Source: Blastobasis lacticolella
Taxonomy: Eukaryota > Arthropoda > Insecta > Lepidoptera > Blastobasidae
Length of the DNA stretch: 64,000 nucleotides
Direction: 5' to 3'
Assembly (NCBI GenBank): GCA_905147135.1
Contig: LR990054.1
Span: 16,839,001 to 16,903,000, forward strand
A program made the translations under genes and the position numbers. Positions 32,246 to 41,928 of the stretch are shown in pieces. Within the stretch, counting starts at the first letter, position 1; each line of letters opens with the position of its first letter. A model generated the notes under the pieces. The model was given only the letters and a program-made list of their open reading frames with translations, was not told the DNA's origin and did not search any database.

Positions 32246-33002
32246 ATCCAAACGCCTTCCCGCTGAGCAAATCAGTACTGTAGATAGAGCCCTGCTTGAA
32301 AAAATTACAATCCAATATACACATTTAAATTTTACATATATTTGGGTATTAATTCATTTGTTTTTCTCATCCAATAATTACTTGAATTAATTAAAACAAC
32401 ACAATTTCTAAAACGTTAGTTAGTTACTGCTCACGTTCTGCGTTCCGGAGTCGTTGCCATCGGAACCACATTCAATTTCGGGAAAAACCTATGTACCTGA
32501 TACAGTAGCTTTTAACAGGTGAAAGAATTTTAGAAATCGATTAATTAGGTTTGTGTTTATCCAATACAAATAAACAATCACATTTTTTCTCTATATTATT
32601 TATATTTATTTATTCTTGTATTACTTTCGACACAAAGTAAAAAACTTAAATTTAAAATAAAAAGAGCTTTTACAATAAAGTATAACCCAAACACATTAGA
32701 GCTTTGGGTGGGCGCTTCCTCCCATTATAATATCCACTTGCATACGCTTCCGTATAATAGGGGTCCACCTTTTTGTGCATTAGCTACTCCCATCCCGCTC
32801 TGTAACAAGGTTCTATCCCTTTCTGGTGTGGGCTAAATAATTTGAGGTTTCGGAATGTTTTGCCCCTAAGTCATTATTTTGAAATATGCTGACGGTAGCT
32901 GAGGTCAGTTTTTCTTCGACTAATGGTTTAATAAGATGAGTCCAATGTGGGCCGTTATTTTCGGATTACTTTATTCAATAATAATGTAATATGAAAAGTA
33001 AT
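32246..33002. other. unassigned stretch
   Basis: AT-rich; TATTTATTTATTC at 32602-32614 may be a reversed LINE tail. Nothing further recognised. Confidence 0.4.
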
Positions 33003-33195
33003 AGGAGGGTCGGTGGCCGTGTAGTTAAGGTATCCGACTTGTAAGAGAGAGGTGCCGGGTTCGAATCCCACTGCGGCACTTACCAATGACTCTTTTCCAG
33101 TAGGGGTCAGGGGAACCTGACCAGATTGGATCACGGTTACACATTCAGTTGCCTTTGTTCATTACAATGTTTTCTCTAACAGTAAGATACATAAC
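33003..33195 (+). mobile_element. SINE-A head joined to an inverted body
   Basis: 33003-33100 is a clean plus-strand head: GGTCGGTGGCCGTGTAGTTA, AGGTATCCGACTTGTAAGAG, GGTGCCGGGTTCGAATCCCA, TACCAATGACTCTTTTCC. From 33103 the body reads backwards: CAGGGGAACCTGACCAGATT, GGATCACGGTTACACATTCA, ATTACAATGTTTTCTCTAAC, ATACATAACTCAG. Box A and box B are well kept. Confidence 0.75.
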
Positions 33196-33215
33196 TCAGA
33201 TCTGATCTGTATCCG

Positions 33216-33945
33216 TATCAAAAAGGATAGTTGCCCACTTACTTTGGCGGATAGTTGTCCCTAAGGGTAACTTCATAAAATAAATATATATTTGTCTGTG
33301 CTTTCATTCTAGGTGCACAAAATGCCTCACAGTACAATGAAAAATCAGACGTGAATAAAAGACTGCCTTCTAGGATAGACTCAAAGAAACGCTGCTGCAA
33401 CGCGGCTTATGCTATATTCTGAACAGATCGTGGTTGGCGTGGATCTCATGGCATGCTCCAGATGAGACCCAAGACCGGATGAAATAGAGAAGAAAAAGCA
33501 GGAAAGCGGATCCGGCCGGACATACGCCGGAATGGTGATGATTTTATGTCTTAAATCATTAAAACTTAATACTATGTTTTTACAATAACATCACAATCAA
33601 ATCAATATTTTGATCAGTGCATAATAAATGATCTCAGTAAATAATAAACATTGTTTAATTTCAACAAAATCATAGTGAGGCGTCTATCCCCGCACGAGGC
33701 AACTATCCCCCGAAGCATTTTTACCGTGGGGCAACTATCCGCCACAGTAGGCAACTATCCCCCTTTTGAGAGGTCTAGTAAAACAGGATTTACTCAAAGC
33801 CAATAGTAATTACGTTTACGAAAATAGGCTATTATAGAAGATTACAGACCAATGTTTTGATATACATGTTGCATATTTCTTAGTAAGTACACATTTCTTC
33901 ACAATAGAGCTTTTTCGAAAAGTGGGGCAACTATCCGGCTTTTAC
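33216..33945. mobile_element. element M, inverted GGATAGTTGCC repeats
   Basis: Left end AAAAAGGATAGTTGCCCACT then TACTTTGGCGGATAGTTGTC; the right-end complement at 33718-33770 reads AAAAGGGGGATAGTTGCCTA then CTGTGGCGGATAGTTGCCCC. Arms are about 50 bp, each with two copies of GGATAGTTGCC. Further copies lie at 33680-33710 and 33918-33935, so the outer right border may be 33773 or 33945. Class unknown; no transposase. A possible RTE end (33479-33541) is nested inside. Confidence 0.55.
33479..33541 (+). mobile_element. possible RTE LINE 3' end
   Basis: GATGAAATAGAGAAGAAAAA, GCAGGAAAGCGGATCCGGCC and GCCGGAATGGTGATGAT resemble the RTE end (AAAGCGGACC..., GATGATG tail), but decay is heavy. Confidence 0.3.
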
Positions 33946-34164
33946 CCTATTCACGCTACGTACATTGAGTGTATATGTCTTATATTACATAAGAAACACA
34001 TATAGTGTGAATTTCTACGAATAATGCAGCTAATAATCCATTTAAACACATACTTTCCATAACCAAATAAGACAAATGAGCCTGGACTATGACCAGTTCA
34101 TCTCGTTGGCAAGACAACGAATATGCAGAATTGCATTTTTTACATGAAACTAATAAGTAATAAT
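33946..34164. other. unassigned spacer
   Basis: AT-rich spacer between M and SINE-A; nothing recognised. Confidence 0.4.
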
Positions 34165-34525
34165 CATATTGCCGTTCATGTCCCGATTTTGCTCTTGCGC
34201 ACGAGGACCCAGGGTCCACCTTGAGTTGACCGTGATCCAGTATTTTGGCAGATTTGTTAATTACAGTGGAGCGTCTGTCATTTGACCTCCGCGACTTCGC
34301 TATCAGAGGAACTTGACCAGATTGGTGGATAATGCTTCCACATTCAGATTGGATAATGATTATACATTCAGTAGCCTGAATGTGCATGTTTCATCATGAT
34401 GTTATCGCTACAAAACTTCAAAGAAGAGTTAAAGAGTCATTGGTACATTGCCCGAGTGGGATTCGAACCCGATACCTCTCGCTCACGAGTCGGATATCGT
34501 AACCACACAGCCACCGACGCTCCAG
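34165..34525 (-). mobile_element. SINE-A, full length with a short internal duplication
   Basis: CGTTCATGTCCCGATTTTGC, GATCCAGTATTTTGGCAGAT, then ACCAGATTGGTGGATAATGC and a repeated CACATTCAGATTGGATAATG / TACATTCAGTAGCCTGAATG. Head GGGATTCGAACCCGATACCT, CTCGCTCACGAGTCGGATAT on plus. The doubled GATTGGATAATG-ACATTCAG block is unique to this copy. Confidence 0.8.
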
Positions 34526-34677
34526 TGCAGCAAATGGAATGCACCCTGATAATAATGCAAACTCCGGTCCGGGCCCGGCGTGACGTCATTTTCCAGTCAT
34601 CGACACGGCTCGGTGACGGCCTATTAGAAATTCCTCTTAATAAAATGTTTGTTAGTTATATTACCTAAATAGGACTT

Positions 34678-34932
34678 CATCATCACTATCACAGCCCGTG
34701 ACAGTCCACTGCAGGACTTAGGGCCTCTCCCACGAAAGGGGAGGTTATTGCCATAATCTCCACGCTTGGCAGGCGGGTTGGAGATCGCAGTGTTTAAATA
34801 TAACAATGGAAAATGCTGCTGCCCATTTTCCAGACTACGGAGACTCTTGATTTTTTGCCTCGAAAACATTAGTCGACACCCATGAGTGTAAGCGGTTGGT
34901 GCCATTCTACTCTGCCGGACACCACACGGCCA
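34678..34932 (-). mobile_element. Retro-D, full length
   Basis: On plus: CATCATCACTATCACAGCCC, GTGACAGTCCACTGCAGGAC, CTCCCACGAAAGGGGAGGTT, GGCAGGCGGGTTGGAGATCG, AATGCTGCTGCCCATTTTCC, GCCTCGAAAACATTAGTCGA, ATTCTACTCTGCCGGACACC, ACACGGC. Flanks share only AAATA, so the target duplication is eroded. A minus frame runs through it but is a family-wide by-product. Confidence 0.8.
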
Positions 34933-35227
34933 AATAAGTAAAAACCAAAAGTAGAAACCAAAACTAATACACGGCAACAACTCATTCGGCGCACAAAAAG
35001 CCGTCCACGAAAACCATCGATCAAGAAATCACGCCACGCTACAGATTCTCGCATCAAAATTCAGGGACCATCTCGCCACTGACAGGTGGGAGTTGAGACA
35101 ACTTTTTCAATTCGCCGCGGCTCGCGGAGTGATTGGAACAACGGGGGTGTGACAGGTCCCTCGGGAAGGAGCCCCCCTGGCGGAGGTCGGGTGGGCCTGC
35201 TTCGAGGGGGTCTTGGGATATTTCCCT
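34933..35227. other. unassigned spacer
   Basis: 35095-35215 is GC-rich (GGAAGGAGCCCCCCTGGCGG); no element or gene recognised. Confidence 0.4.
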
Positions 35228-35360
35228 ACTCAATTCAATTCAAAAACGTTTATTCAGTTTCGGTTACATCAAGATAACATAGGCATTGATTGAATAGGCA
35301 ATTATCAACTATAGCGACCAGCCCGTCGCGCATCGCGTAGGTACAAAAAATTTCATAAAA
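35228..35360 (-). mobile_element. LINE 3' tail
   Basis: CAATTCAATTCAAAAACGTT, TATTCAGTTTCGGTTACATC. A reversed LINE 3' end of the AATAAACG-TTTTTGAATTGAATTG kind. No coding part. Confidence 0.45.
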
Positions 35361-36111
35361 CATGCCCTGGATCACTCTAACGCTATCGGCGAAAATCGCT
35401 GAAAATGCGGTCTATAGTTTAGCAGAGGTAAACTGAGAACCTCAACAGTAATGGTAAGTACAGACTTTGCGTTTTTATAAATACTATATAAAGAAAGAAA
35501 CAATTCTAAGTTCTACTAGCAAAATATGCTAGCAGTACAGAGGTGCCATCGTTGTAGTATCACGTCAAGTCTTCAAGTGACAAGACGTAGACACAGTGTA
35601 TGTCAATCACACAAAATGTGCTGCATTGATATTTTTATAAGTATCAAATCTTTGTGTGTGTTTTCCCTTTGTTCAGCGTTGAGTCCACGAAATGCGCCGC
35701 CAGTGCCGCCATTCTCCATGTTACATTTTAAACTGTAAATTCTTACCTCTGCACGGCTAGTACAAAGGTCCCCGCGACATAGCTCACTCCTTTGTTTCCT
35801 ATTCTCAATAATAAGATGAAAGATATAGCAGAATCTATTTCGCGCTGAGAACCTTCCTTGAAGTCTTAGAAGGAGCATCGAGAACATGGCCAGACGAGGA
35901 TTTTCGCATGGCTCTAACTTGAATTGTGTCTGCGGTGCTATTCGAATGATGGCCCATCTCATATTGTGTCTTGCTGATCAACCTGTTTTGCATAGCTAGT
36001 GCAAATGTGCTTGCGAGAGCCGACAAGCAATAAAAGGCGCGACATAGATCTGCTATCTCTTTATTCTTAGTACTGAGAGAAGGAAATGAAGACCTGCCTG
36101 CTGCGTTGCTT
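35361..36111. other. unassigned stretch
   Basis: Two long minus frames (35603-35962, 119 codons; 35835-36131, 98 codons) overlap each other and show no domain. They may be antisense to the LINE remnant that follows. Confidence 0.35.
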
Positions 36112-36270
36112 CGAATGTGTTGCCTGATCATTATAATCTAGACGCTTTCAAGGCTAGAGTGAATAGGCTGTTCCTAAATAGACATGCTCCATCTTCAGCC
36201 GCATCGTCCCTTACTACCGGGTCAAATGCCTGGCTAAGAAGAAAAGTGTGGAATATCTATTGCTCATAAT
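36112..36270 (+). pseudogene. LINE C-terminal remnant
   Basis: In one frame it encodes SNVLPDHYNLDAFKARVNRL then FLNRHAPSSAASSLTTGSNA and WLRRKVWNIYCS with a stop. 'PDHYNLDAFKARV' recurs at 61215-61350 on the minus strand, so it is a repeated LINE tail rather than a host gene. Upstream stops show 5' truncation. LINE clade not assigned. Confidence 0.5.
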
Positions 36271-36944
36271 TGTAGGCCCACAAGTACTCATAACGGCCTA
36301 GAATCAAAATGGATATCTTACCTCTTTTATTTTTTGAAGTCTGGGGTAGCGAAGAGTCATCTTTCATCTATATCAACAGTTTGCTCATAATTGAACCTTG
36401 ATGGCTACCCTTTATCGAGGTCTGAGGTCACGTTAAGAGTAAAGCACAAAATGAATATAAAATACATATTTATTTTTTGATAAGAATATAGGATACATTA
36501 AGGTGTTACATATAAATGGGTAGTTTTTACATATTCAGTCCATAAACAGAGGCATGCAAAATAGGTCACACTTAGTAGGTTAGAAATCTAAGAACTCTTT
36601 TACCACTCTTCTAGCCACTTAAACAAATCCTTTTTTATACACAATCCACGTTTTCCTGAAATCGTGGTCACCGTACCAAGACACCGCATCTTACACTGTA
36701 TTGATTCGATTTGGTGAACTCGCTCCAGTATATTGTATCACGATTGACGGTTATCAAGTTTTCTTACCGACTAATACCAGTACTTATCATGTAGGGGTGG
36801 CTTTAGTGTTTATTTATGTAGGTAACCGAAATGTGTTTGTCGTAACATGTACTGGATTCATTAACATTCGTTTCATGTCAAAAATCCCGCTGCGGCTATG
36901 TACCAATGATTTTTTAACAGATTTTTTAACTAATGAGTTGAATT
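36271..36944. other. unassigned stretch
   Basis: No element recognised. The frame at 36701-36952 runs into SINE-A and has no domain. Confidence 0.4.
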
Positions 36945-37135
36945 CTAGCTGATGATCTTATGGTGAGGGAAATTATTGTGATGAAACCTGCACACGCAGG
37001 CGACTGAATGTTTAACCATTATCCAATCTGGTCAGGTTCCCCTGGTAGCAGGGTGACTGAAGTCAGATGGCAGTCGCTTCCCTGTGATCTGCCAAATTCT
37101 GGATCATGGTCAAGGACCCCGGGCCCTCGGACATA
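36945..37135 (+). mobile_element. SINE-A, headless and tail-less
   Basis: GCTGATGATCTTATGGTGAG, ATTGTGATGAAACCTGCACA, CAGGCGACTGAATGTTTAAC, GGTTCCCCTGGTAGCAGGGT, GATCTGCCAAATTCTGGATC, GGACCCCGGGCCCTCGG. It stops in the middle of the RTE-like end, 60 bp before a real RTE copy. Confidence 0.75.
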
Positions 37136-37171
37136 TTTGAGTAAACTTGGTAAAATATACGACTATTCTAG

Positions 37172-37765
37172 CGGTTAATACGTGAATACTTTCACATCGA
37201 TGGCGATGTCAAGGCCCGAATATCCGTTGCTTGGGCCAAATGGCGGGAGGTAACAGGTGTCTTTTGTGACCCCAAAATGCCAACAAAGTTTAAGGGACAA
37301 GTCTATAAGACCATAATTAGACCTGCTCTCCTTTACAGTAGCGAGACTTGGCCCCTATTAGAGCGACACAAGCACGAGCTGCGCGTCACGGAAATGAAGA
37401 TGCTGCGGTGGATGTGTGGAGTTTCACGGAAGGATCGGGTTCGAAACGCCCACATTCGGGGTAGCCTTGGCGTCCGTGATATCGCAGACAAGCTGCAAGA
37501 GTGCCGCCTTCGATGGTATGGCCACGTCTTGCGCAGACCGGCAAGTTATGTGGGGAACAAGTGTCTGGCCATGCCGCCCCCGCCGGGCACGGGAAGGAGA
37601 GGCCGGCCCAAGAAGCGATGGCTTGACGTAGTCAAGAACGGTATGCCACTAGGGATGCCGAAGACCGAGCGAAGTGGGCCAAGAATAGCAAGAAGGCGGA
37701 CCCTGGGCTCTCGCGTGCTGCGCGGGAGCGCAACCAGGACATGACGCCAAGATGATGATGATGAC
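37172..37765 (+). pseudogene. RTE LINE reverse transcriptase, C-terminal third
   Basis: An open frame runs from 37172 to the stop at 37742-37744; the real homology starts near GAT at 37199. Blocks in order: DVKARISVAWAKWREVTGVF, CDPKMPTKFKGQVYKTIIRP, ALLYSSETWPLL, EMKMLRWMCGVSRKDRVRN, GVRDIADKLQECRLRWYGHV, RRGRPKKRWLDVVKNGMP. This is the thumb and C-terminal tail of RTE-clade enzymes; the endonuclease and RT palm with its FADD-type motif are absent (5' truncation). The stop lies about 10 bases before CCAAGATGATGATGATGAC, the short (GAT)n end typical of RTE. The last ~65 bases match the SINE-A 3' end. The frame is intact, so this insertion is relatively young. The ATG at 37277 is internal, not a start. 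Confidence 0.85.
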
Positions 37766-38160
37766 TTTGTATGACTATCCACAAACTCTATCTACAACTT
37801 TTCCTCATAAGCACTTACATATAATCTTAGTCGATGATCTTGAAACTGGAAGTCCTTGTAAATAACTATACCATCTAGTTTACAATCTACCACTCAGAAC
37901 TCCCCAACGTAGCTTTGGTACGTCTAATGTAACATAATTACGGTTTTTGCCCAAAATCCGTGTTATAATGTGGCGAAGTAAAGGCAGCACATTATTGGCG
38001 GCCTTGGACTGACCGCTGTGGCGTAAACAGATAAAAAAAAACATTACCTACTCATATGAGATAATACGCTGACCACATTTCTTGTTCAAATGTACCGCGA
38101 AGGTCGTAAGCGGGAAATTAAGATTTAGGGGCAATATACGTGACGTTGAGACGTAAGTGT
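37766..38160. other. unassigned stretch
   Basis: No element recognised between the two LINE remnants. Confidence 0.4.
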
Positions 38161-38163
38161 AAA

Positions 38164-38746
38164 CAGCAGTAACAACAAAGTTTAAGTTGCGTATCCTGAC
38201 AAGGACACTGACTGGTCACTGTGGGCTGAACAAGCACATGTTTAACATAAAGATCAGCAGAACAAGGGATTGTAAATTCTGCAAGGAGCAGGATGAAACG
38301 CCTCGCCTACTGATCTGCAAATGTGAGGCCCTGATGAGCAAACGTAGCATCCATCTGGGTAAACACCAACTGCTACCCGATGAGCGATATCAGTGCTAAG
38401 AACCTTTTGCAGTTCATATAAGCTACAGAAAGTGGAAAGAAAGAGGCGATCACAATTAGTCAGTAATGGTCGCAGTGATACTGTCAAAACTGTCAAAACT
38501 GCTACTCGATTGACGAGTTTCTGAGATGATATGTAGCCGGAACAAATGTTGTACCACTTCTCATTTAGAATTAAGTATTATTGTAGGTAGTAATTATTGT
38601 TGATCTTGACGTATCTTGACATTGTAATATGAAATGTAACTTTTTTATTTTATTTTAATATTATTGTGTATAGGACATTAATGAATATTCGCACACAGTG
38701 TAACTGTAAATGAATAAATAAATGATGATGATGATGATGATGATAC
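38164..38746 (+). pseudogene. second LINE family, C-terminus and 3' UTR
   Basis: From 38175 one frame reads FKLRILTRTLTGHCGLNKHM, FNIKISRTRDCKFCKEQDET, PRLLICKCEALM, IHLGKHQLLPDERYQ; after a frameshift SAKNLLQFI and a stop. The CxxC...C pattern after LTGH is the zinc-knuckle-like tail seen after the RNase H domain of some insect LINEs. Then about 300 bp of 3' UTR and an AATGAATAAATAA(ATG)n end at 38710-38746. 5'-truncated and frameshifted, so dead. Confidence 0.6.
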
Positions 38747-39002
38747 TAGGACTGAGAAGTCAAAGTACCAGAAAACGAATTGTGGAAAAGTTCCAACTCA
38801 TGAAAGTTGCAACTCAACATCTGTCATTTGAATAACAATCACACGTTTGACATGCGATGCAATTGTAATGTTACTGCAACTGAGACGCTTTCCGTACCAG
38901 AATCGAAGTCCTGTAATATAACTCTTGAACGATCCGACACTACTGACAGATACTAAAAATAAGTACAAGCAATAGTAGTTCTATAAATAGAGAAAGCTGG
39001 CC
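38747..39002. other. unassigned spacer
   Basis: 38930-38950 (CTCTTGAACGATCC) is a faint J start. Nothing else. Confidence 0.35.
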
Positions 39003-39300
39003 GACGTGATCTCTACCTATGTAGGGTCGGATAGAGTCGCCAATTTTTGTCCAATCTCGGGTATTTCCGTCGACGCGCAGGGCTTCCGACGCGGAAACGA
39101 GCTGACACGGCCGCCCGGGATCGTAACTGGGAGGTAACCGGGGGAGTGGTAGCTAGTCATATTTTTCCTAGTTAGGGAGTGTAAAACTAAGTCGCGTCTG
39201 GCGTACCTATTAATAGATAAACGTACTGGTCGGATACTTCTGAACTGTGAAGGTGGAAGTGGAGAAGATTGAGTAGGAAAGCGGACCCTGGCAGAGGCCA
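39003..39300 (+). repeat. P repeat, longer copy
   Basis: GATCTCTACCTATGTAGGGT, CGACGCGCAGGGCTTCCGAC, CCGGGATCGTAACTGGGAGG, TAACCGGGGGAGTGGTAGCT, AAGTCGCGTCTGGCGTACCT, GGTCGGATACTTCTGAACTG, then GAAAGCGGACCCTGGCAGAG, which resembles an RTE end. The part 39115-39255 recurs at 58885-59030. Probably the 3' part of a LINE; no coding block recognised. Confidence 0.55.
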
Positions 39301-39747
39301 TTATTTAGTCAGATTCGGACTACGTCAGATTCTGATTAGGTCAAACAGTTGTACAGTCAAAGACACGAGTCCGGGAAATATACAGTGTGTCCTAGACACA
39401 AACTTAATAGTAATTTCAATGTAATGCAAACAAAACAATAGTTCCGCTCAAAACGGTCGAGTTCGTTCTGCATCGGAGCTACTCGGAACGTCTCGTAGAC
39501 ATTTTATGAATTGTGTCCAGTACCACGACATTGACAATGTCAGCGATAATATCGTTTTGCAATAATCACTGATTATGAATCGTAACTTTAAATTCTTAGT
39601 GTGTGTAATGCATGGGTTTAAACTAGAATATTTTCAGAAAAAATACCAATACTCTAGATTGTCTCTATTTTCAATATTACCCCGGTTCCAGGCCACAACT
39701 TGTAAACTTAGGTACACTTATACTTAGGTTTTATAATAGTAGAAATC
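39301..39747. other. unassigned stretch
   Basis: No element recognised. Confidence 0.4.
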
Positions 39748-39910
39748 ATCATCATTACTATTCTAGGGGTAGACCACTGCTTCTGCCAGGGTCCGCTGTC
39801 TTCTACACTTCGCCTGGTCTTCGGCATCCTCGCGTCGTAAGCCGCACATGCATCCGCAGCGATGTCAATCAATCGCTTTTAGACCTCTTTTGGCTTTGAG
39901 ACGTCTTTCC
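39748..39910 (-). pseudogene. RTE LINE 3' terminus
   Basis: The minus strand reads GGAAAGACGTCTCAAAGCCA, AAAGCGATTGATTGACATCG (the KRWID block), CGAGGATGCCGAAGACCAGG, CGAAGTGTAGAAGACAGCGG and ACCCTGGCAGAAG..., ending in ATGATGATG. Same subtype as 28611; all frames are broken. Confidence 0.65.
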
Positions 39911-40629
39911 TGATACCAGCAGGTTTATATATATAATATAATATAAAAAGTTTATTAAATATTGTGAAATACATTTCAATTTTAGTTGTAAAAAACACGT
40001 AAAAGGTAAAAATAAAACATATTTTTTGCCTGAGCTAGGATGATATGATATCCTGTGTTTCAGGCGAGAAATTACAGATCTTACATTAACATATAATGGT
40101 TTTCTATACATATTAAAATAATCACTAGCAAAATATGGCGAAGTACACATATATTATATCATAAATTAACTTAGAAACTAAAAGTAGGTAATATTTTTAT
40201 TATAAAAGATATATAATAGGTTTATGCACCTATTTTCTACGTATCCCTGAAGGCTTAGGCAAATATATTAATGTGTCAGCGGTAAATAACTTAGGCTGGT
40301 TCGGCTTCGTCTGCCTCCTTAGGCAATAATGCCGAAACTAATCGACGTAATTATTTCCCGTCGACTAGAGTATCAGCATTTCTTCTGGCTCTCACCAACG
40401 AGCTTAAAGCGCGAATTGTCAACGAGTATATGAAACAAAAACCGCTAATTATATCAAACGATGTGAATTCGATCGTTTTTGCCTGTCGTAATGATGCTTT
40501 ATGGGGAAATTATGCGAGTAATACTCGGTTCGATAAGAATAATAGGGTTCATACACGTGGATAGTTGTGGCGCTGGATTTCTGGACAAAACACAAAAGGA
40601 AGCTTTTTTTATTTCTTTATTAACTCTTT
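39911..40629. other. unassigned stretch
   Basis: AT-rich (TATATATAATATAATATAAA at 39928). The minus frame 39869-40150 is unsupported. Confidence 0.4.
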
Positions 40630-41031
40630 GTATATATCGCAGCCAAATGGTTAAATAAGCCGGTTAATTAAACGGCTAGCTATTTAAGCAGTTATTTAAT
40701 TGAAAATTGGCCAAATTCATAAACTTTGAAAGTAAAGTCAAATGAACGATATTGCCTCTAGTTTACGGAGCTCTTTCATTCATTGTCATAATGCTAACTT
40801 AAACTAACCAAATAGAAACCTAATACAAACTATTATTATACTTTAAAGTTATTGTGGGTAGGTTAGCATTGGAACAATGTGTGAAAGAGCTGCGTAAACT
40901 CGAGGCAATATCGTTCTTTCAACATCACTTTAAAATCTTATGAAACTGGCAAATTTTCAACTTAATAATTGCTCAAAGAGCTTAGCCGTTTAGTTAACCG
41001 GCTAATTTAACCATCCGGCTGCGACATATAC
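40630..41031. mobile_element. foldback element I, ~400 bp
   Basis: The two halves are inverted copies along almost their whole length. Left: TATATATCGCAGCCAAATGG, TTAAATAAGCCGGTTAATTA, AACGGCTAGC, AACGATATTGCCTCTAGTTT, ACGGAGCTCTTTCATTCATT. Right: AATGTGTGAAAGAGCTGCGT, AAACTCGAGGCAATATCGTT, AGCCGTTTAGTTAACCGGCT, ACCATCCGGCTGCGACATAT. Arms are about 170-190 bp around a 50-60 bp centre. TA dinucleotides flank both ends. No coding capacity. Confidence 0.75.
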
Positions 41032-41137
41032 ACTAAAAATAGAACAGGTTGAGACATACATTTAGCTGCAGGAAAGGAAGGTTACTTACCTGATTTACTT
41101 CCTCCTATCTACCAAACTTTCTCTGCAACTGTCTGCA

Positions 41138-41398
41138 TTATCTTGGCGATAATGTCCCGGTTGTGCTCTCACGCGCGAGGGCCCGGGGACCGCCTTGACC
41201 ATGATCCTGAATTTTTCAGAACAGGCAATTACAGTGGAGCGACTACCATCTGACTTCCGTTATCCTGTCAACAGGGAGACCTGACCAGATTGGATCATGG
41301 TTACACATTTAGTCACCTAAATGTGCAGGTTTCGTCACGATGTTTCCCTCACCTCACCCGAGTCTGACCCCTTAACCATTAGGCTACCGACGCTCTGT
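41138..41398 (-). mobile_element. SINE-A, head truncated internally
   Basis: TTATCTTGGCGATAATGTCC, GTTGTGCTCTCACGCGCGAG, GGACCGCCTTGACCATGATC, GACCAGATTGGATCATGGTT, GTGCAGGTTTCGTCACGATG; then CCCTCACC jumps to CTTAACCATTAGGCTACCGA. The ACATAACTCAGAAAAGAGTC block and box B are deleted, so it could not be transcribed from its own promoter. Confidence 0.8.
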
Positions 41399-41802
41399 CT
41401 GACTATTTACAACTGTTTATTTTATACCTATAAATTATTCAATTATCATTTGTGCTGCTACGTGCTTGCTAATGTAGCTACTTAATTAAGCTGTTGTACT
41501 GTACCTATACCAAAAACACTGAAGTCAAAGAAACAAAAGTAGAAGGTTTTATAAATAAGTAGACACAAAGCGTACTCTTCCACTACACAACACCCCACTA
41601 ACACATTCACTAGCACATTTAAATTTAATCGAGTTTTTCACAAACTCAATTGCCTATTACCACTACGACATAATAAGTGTGAACCGGCAATTATTTCTAT
41701 GGAGCCAATAATTTACGTATTATCATAAATGTCACGCTAAAATACACAGTAACTGGGTGGGTTTGTGTCTTAATTTGATCAGCTCTATAGGTTACGTAGC
41801 TG
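41399..41802. other. unassigned stretch
   Basis: No element recognised. Confidence 0.4.
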
Positions 41803-41928
41803 TTTAGTGCCACAAACTTGTCTGACCCGGTGGCAAAAGCTAGAACTAAATGTAGCTATTTTGAAATATCATGGTAGTTCCAATAACAGCGACGCTGTCA
41901 CCGGGTTAGATAAGTGTGTTGCACTTTA
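41803..41928. mobile_element. MITE H, older copy
   Basis: TTTAGTGCCACAAACTTGTC, TGACCCGGTGGC at the left; GTCACCGGGTTAGATAAGTG, TGTTGCACTTTA at the right. Interior TATTTTGAAATATCAT matches the first copy's AATTTTGAAATGTCAT. The left TA has mutated to TT. Confidence 0.65.

Noticed and set aside
33003..33080. Genuine tRNA gene
   Set aside because: Boxes A and B are present, but there is no paired acceptor stem and the flanks match the SINE-A family.
34624..34980. A 118-codon minus frame with stretches repeated in frames at 43319, 49678 and 59470, suggesting a conserved small protein in Retro-D
   Set aside because: The shared peptide follows from nucleotide identity between copies. The copy at 43342 changes frame in the first half, differences are not biased to third positions by eye, and there is no upstream promoter.
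35603..36131. Overlapping 119- and 98-codon minus frames
   Set aside because: They overlap each other in different frames and lie beside a plus-strand LINE remnant; no domain or splice context.
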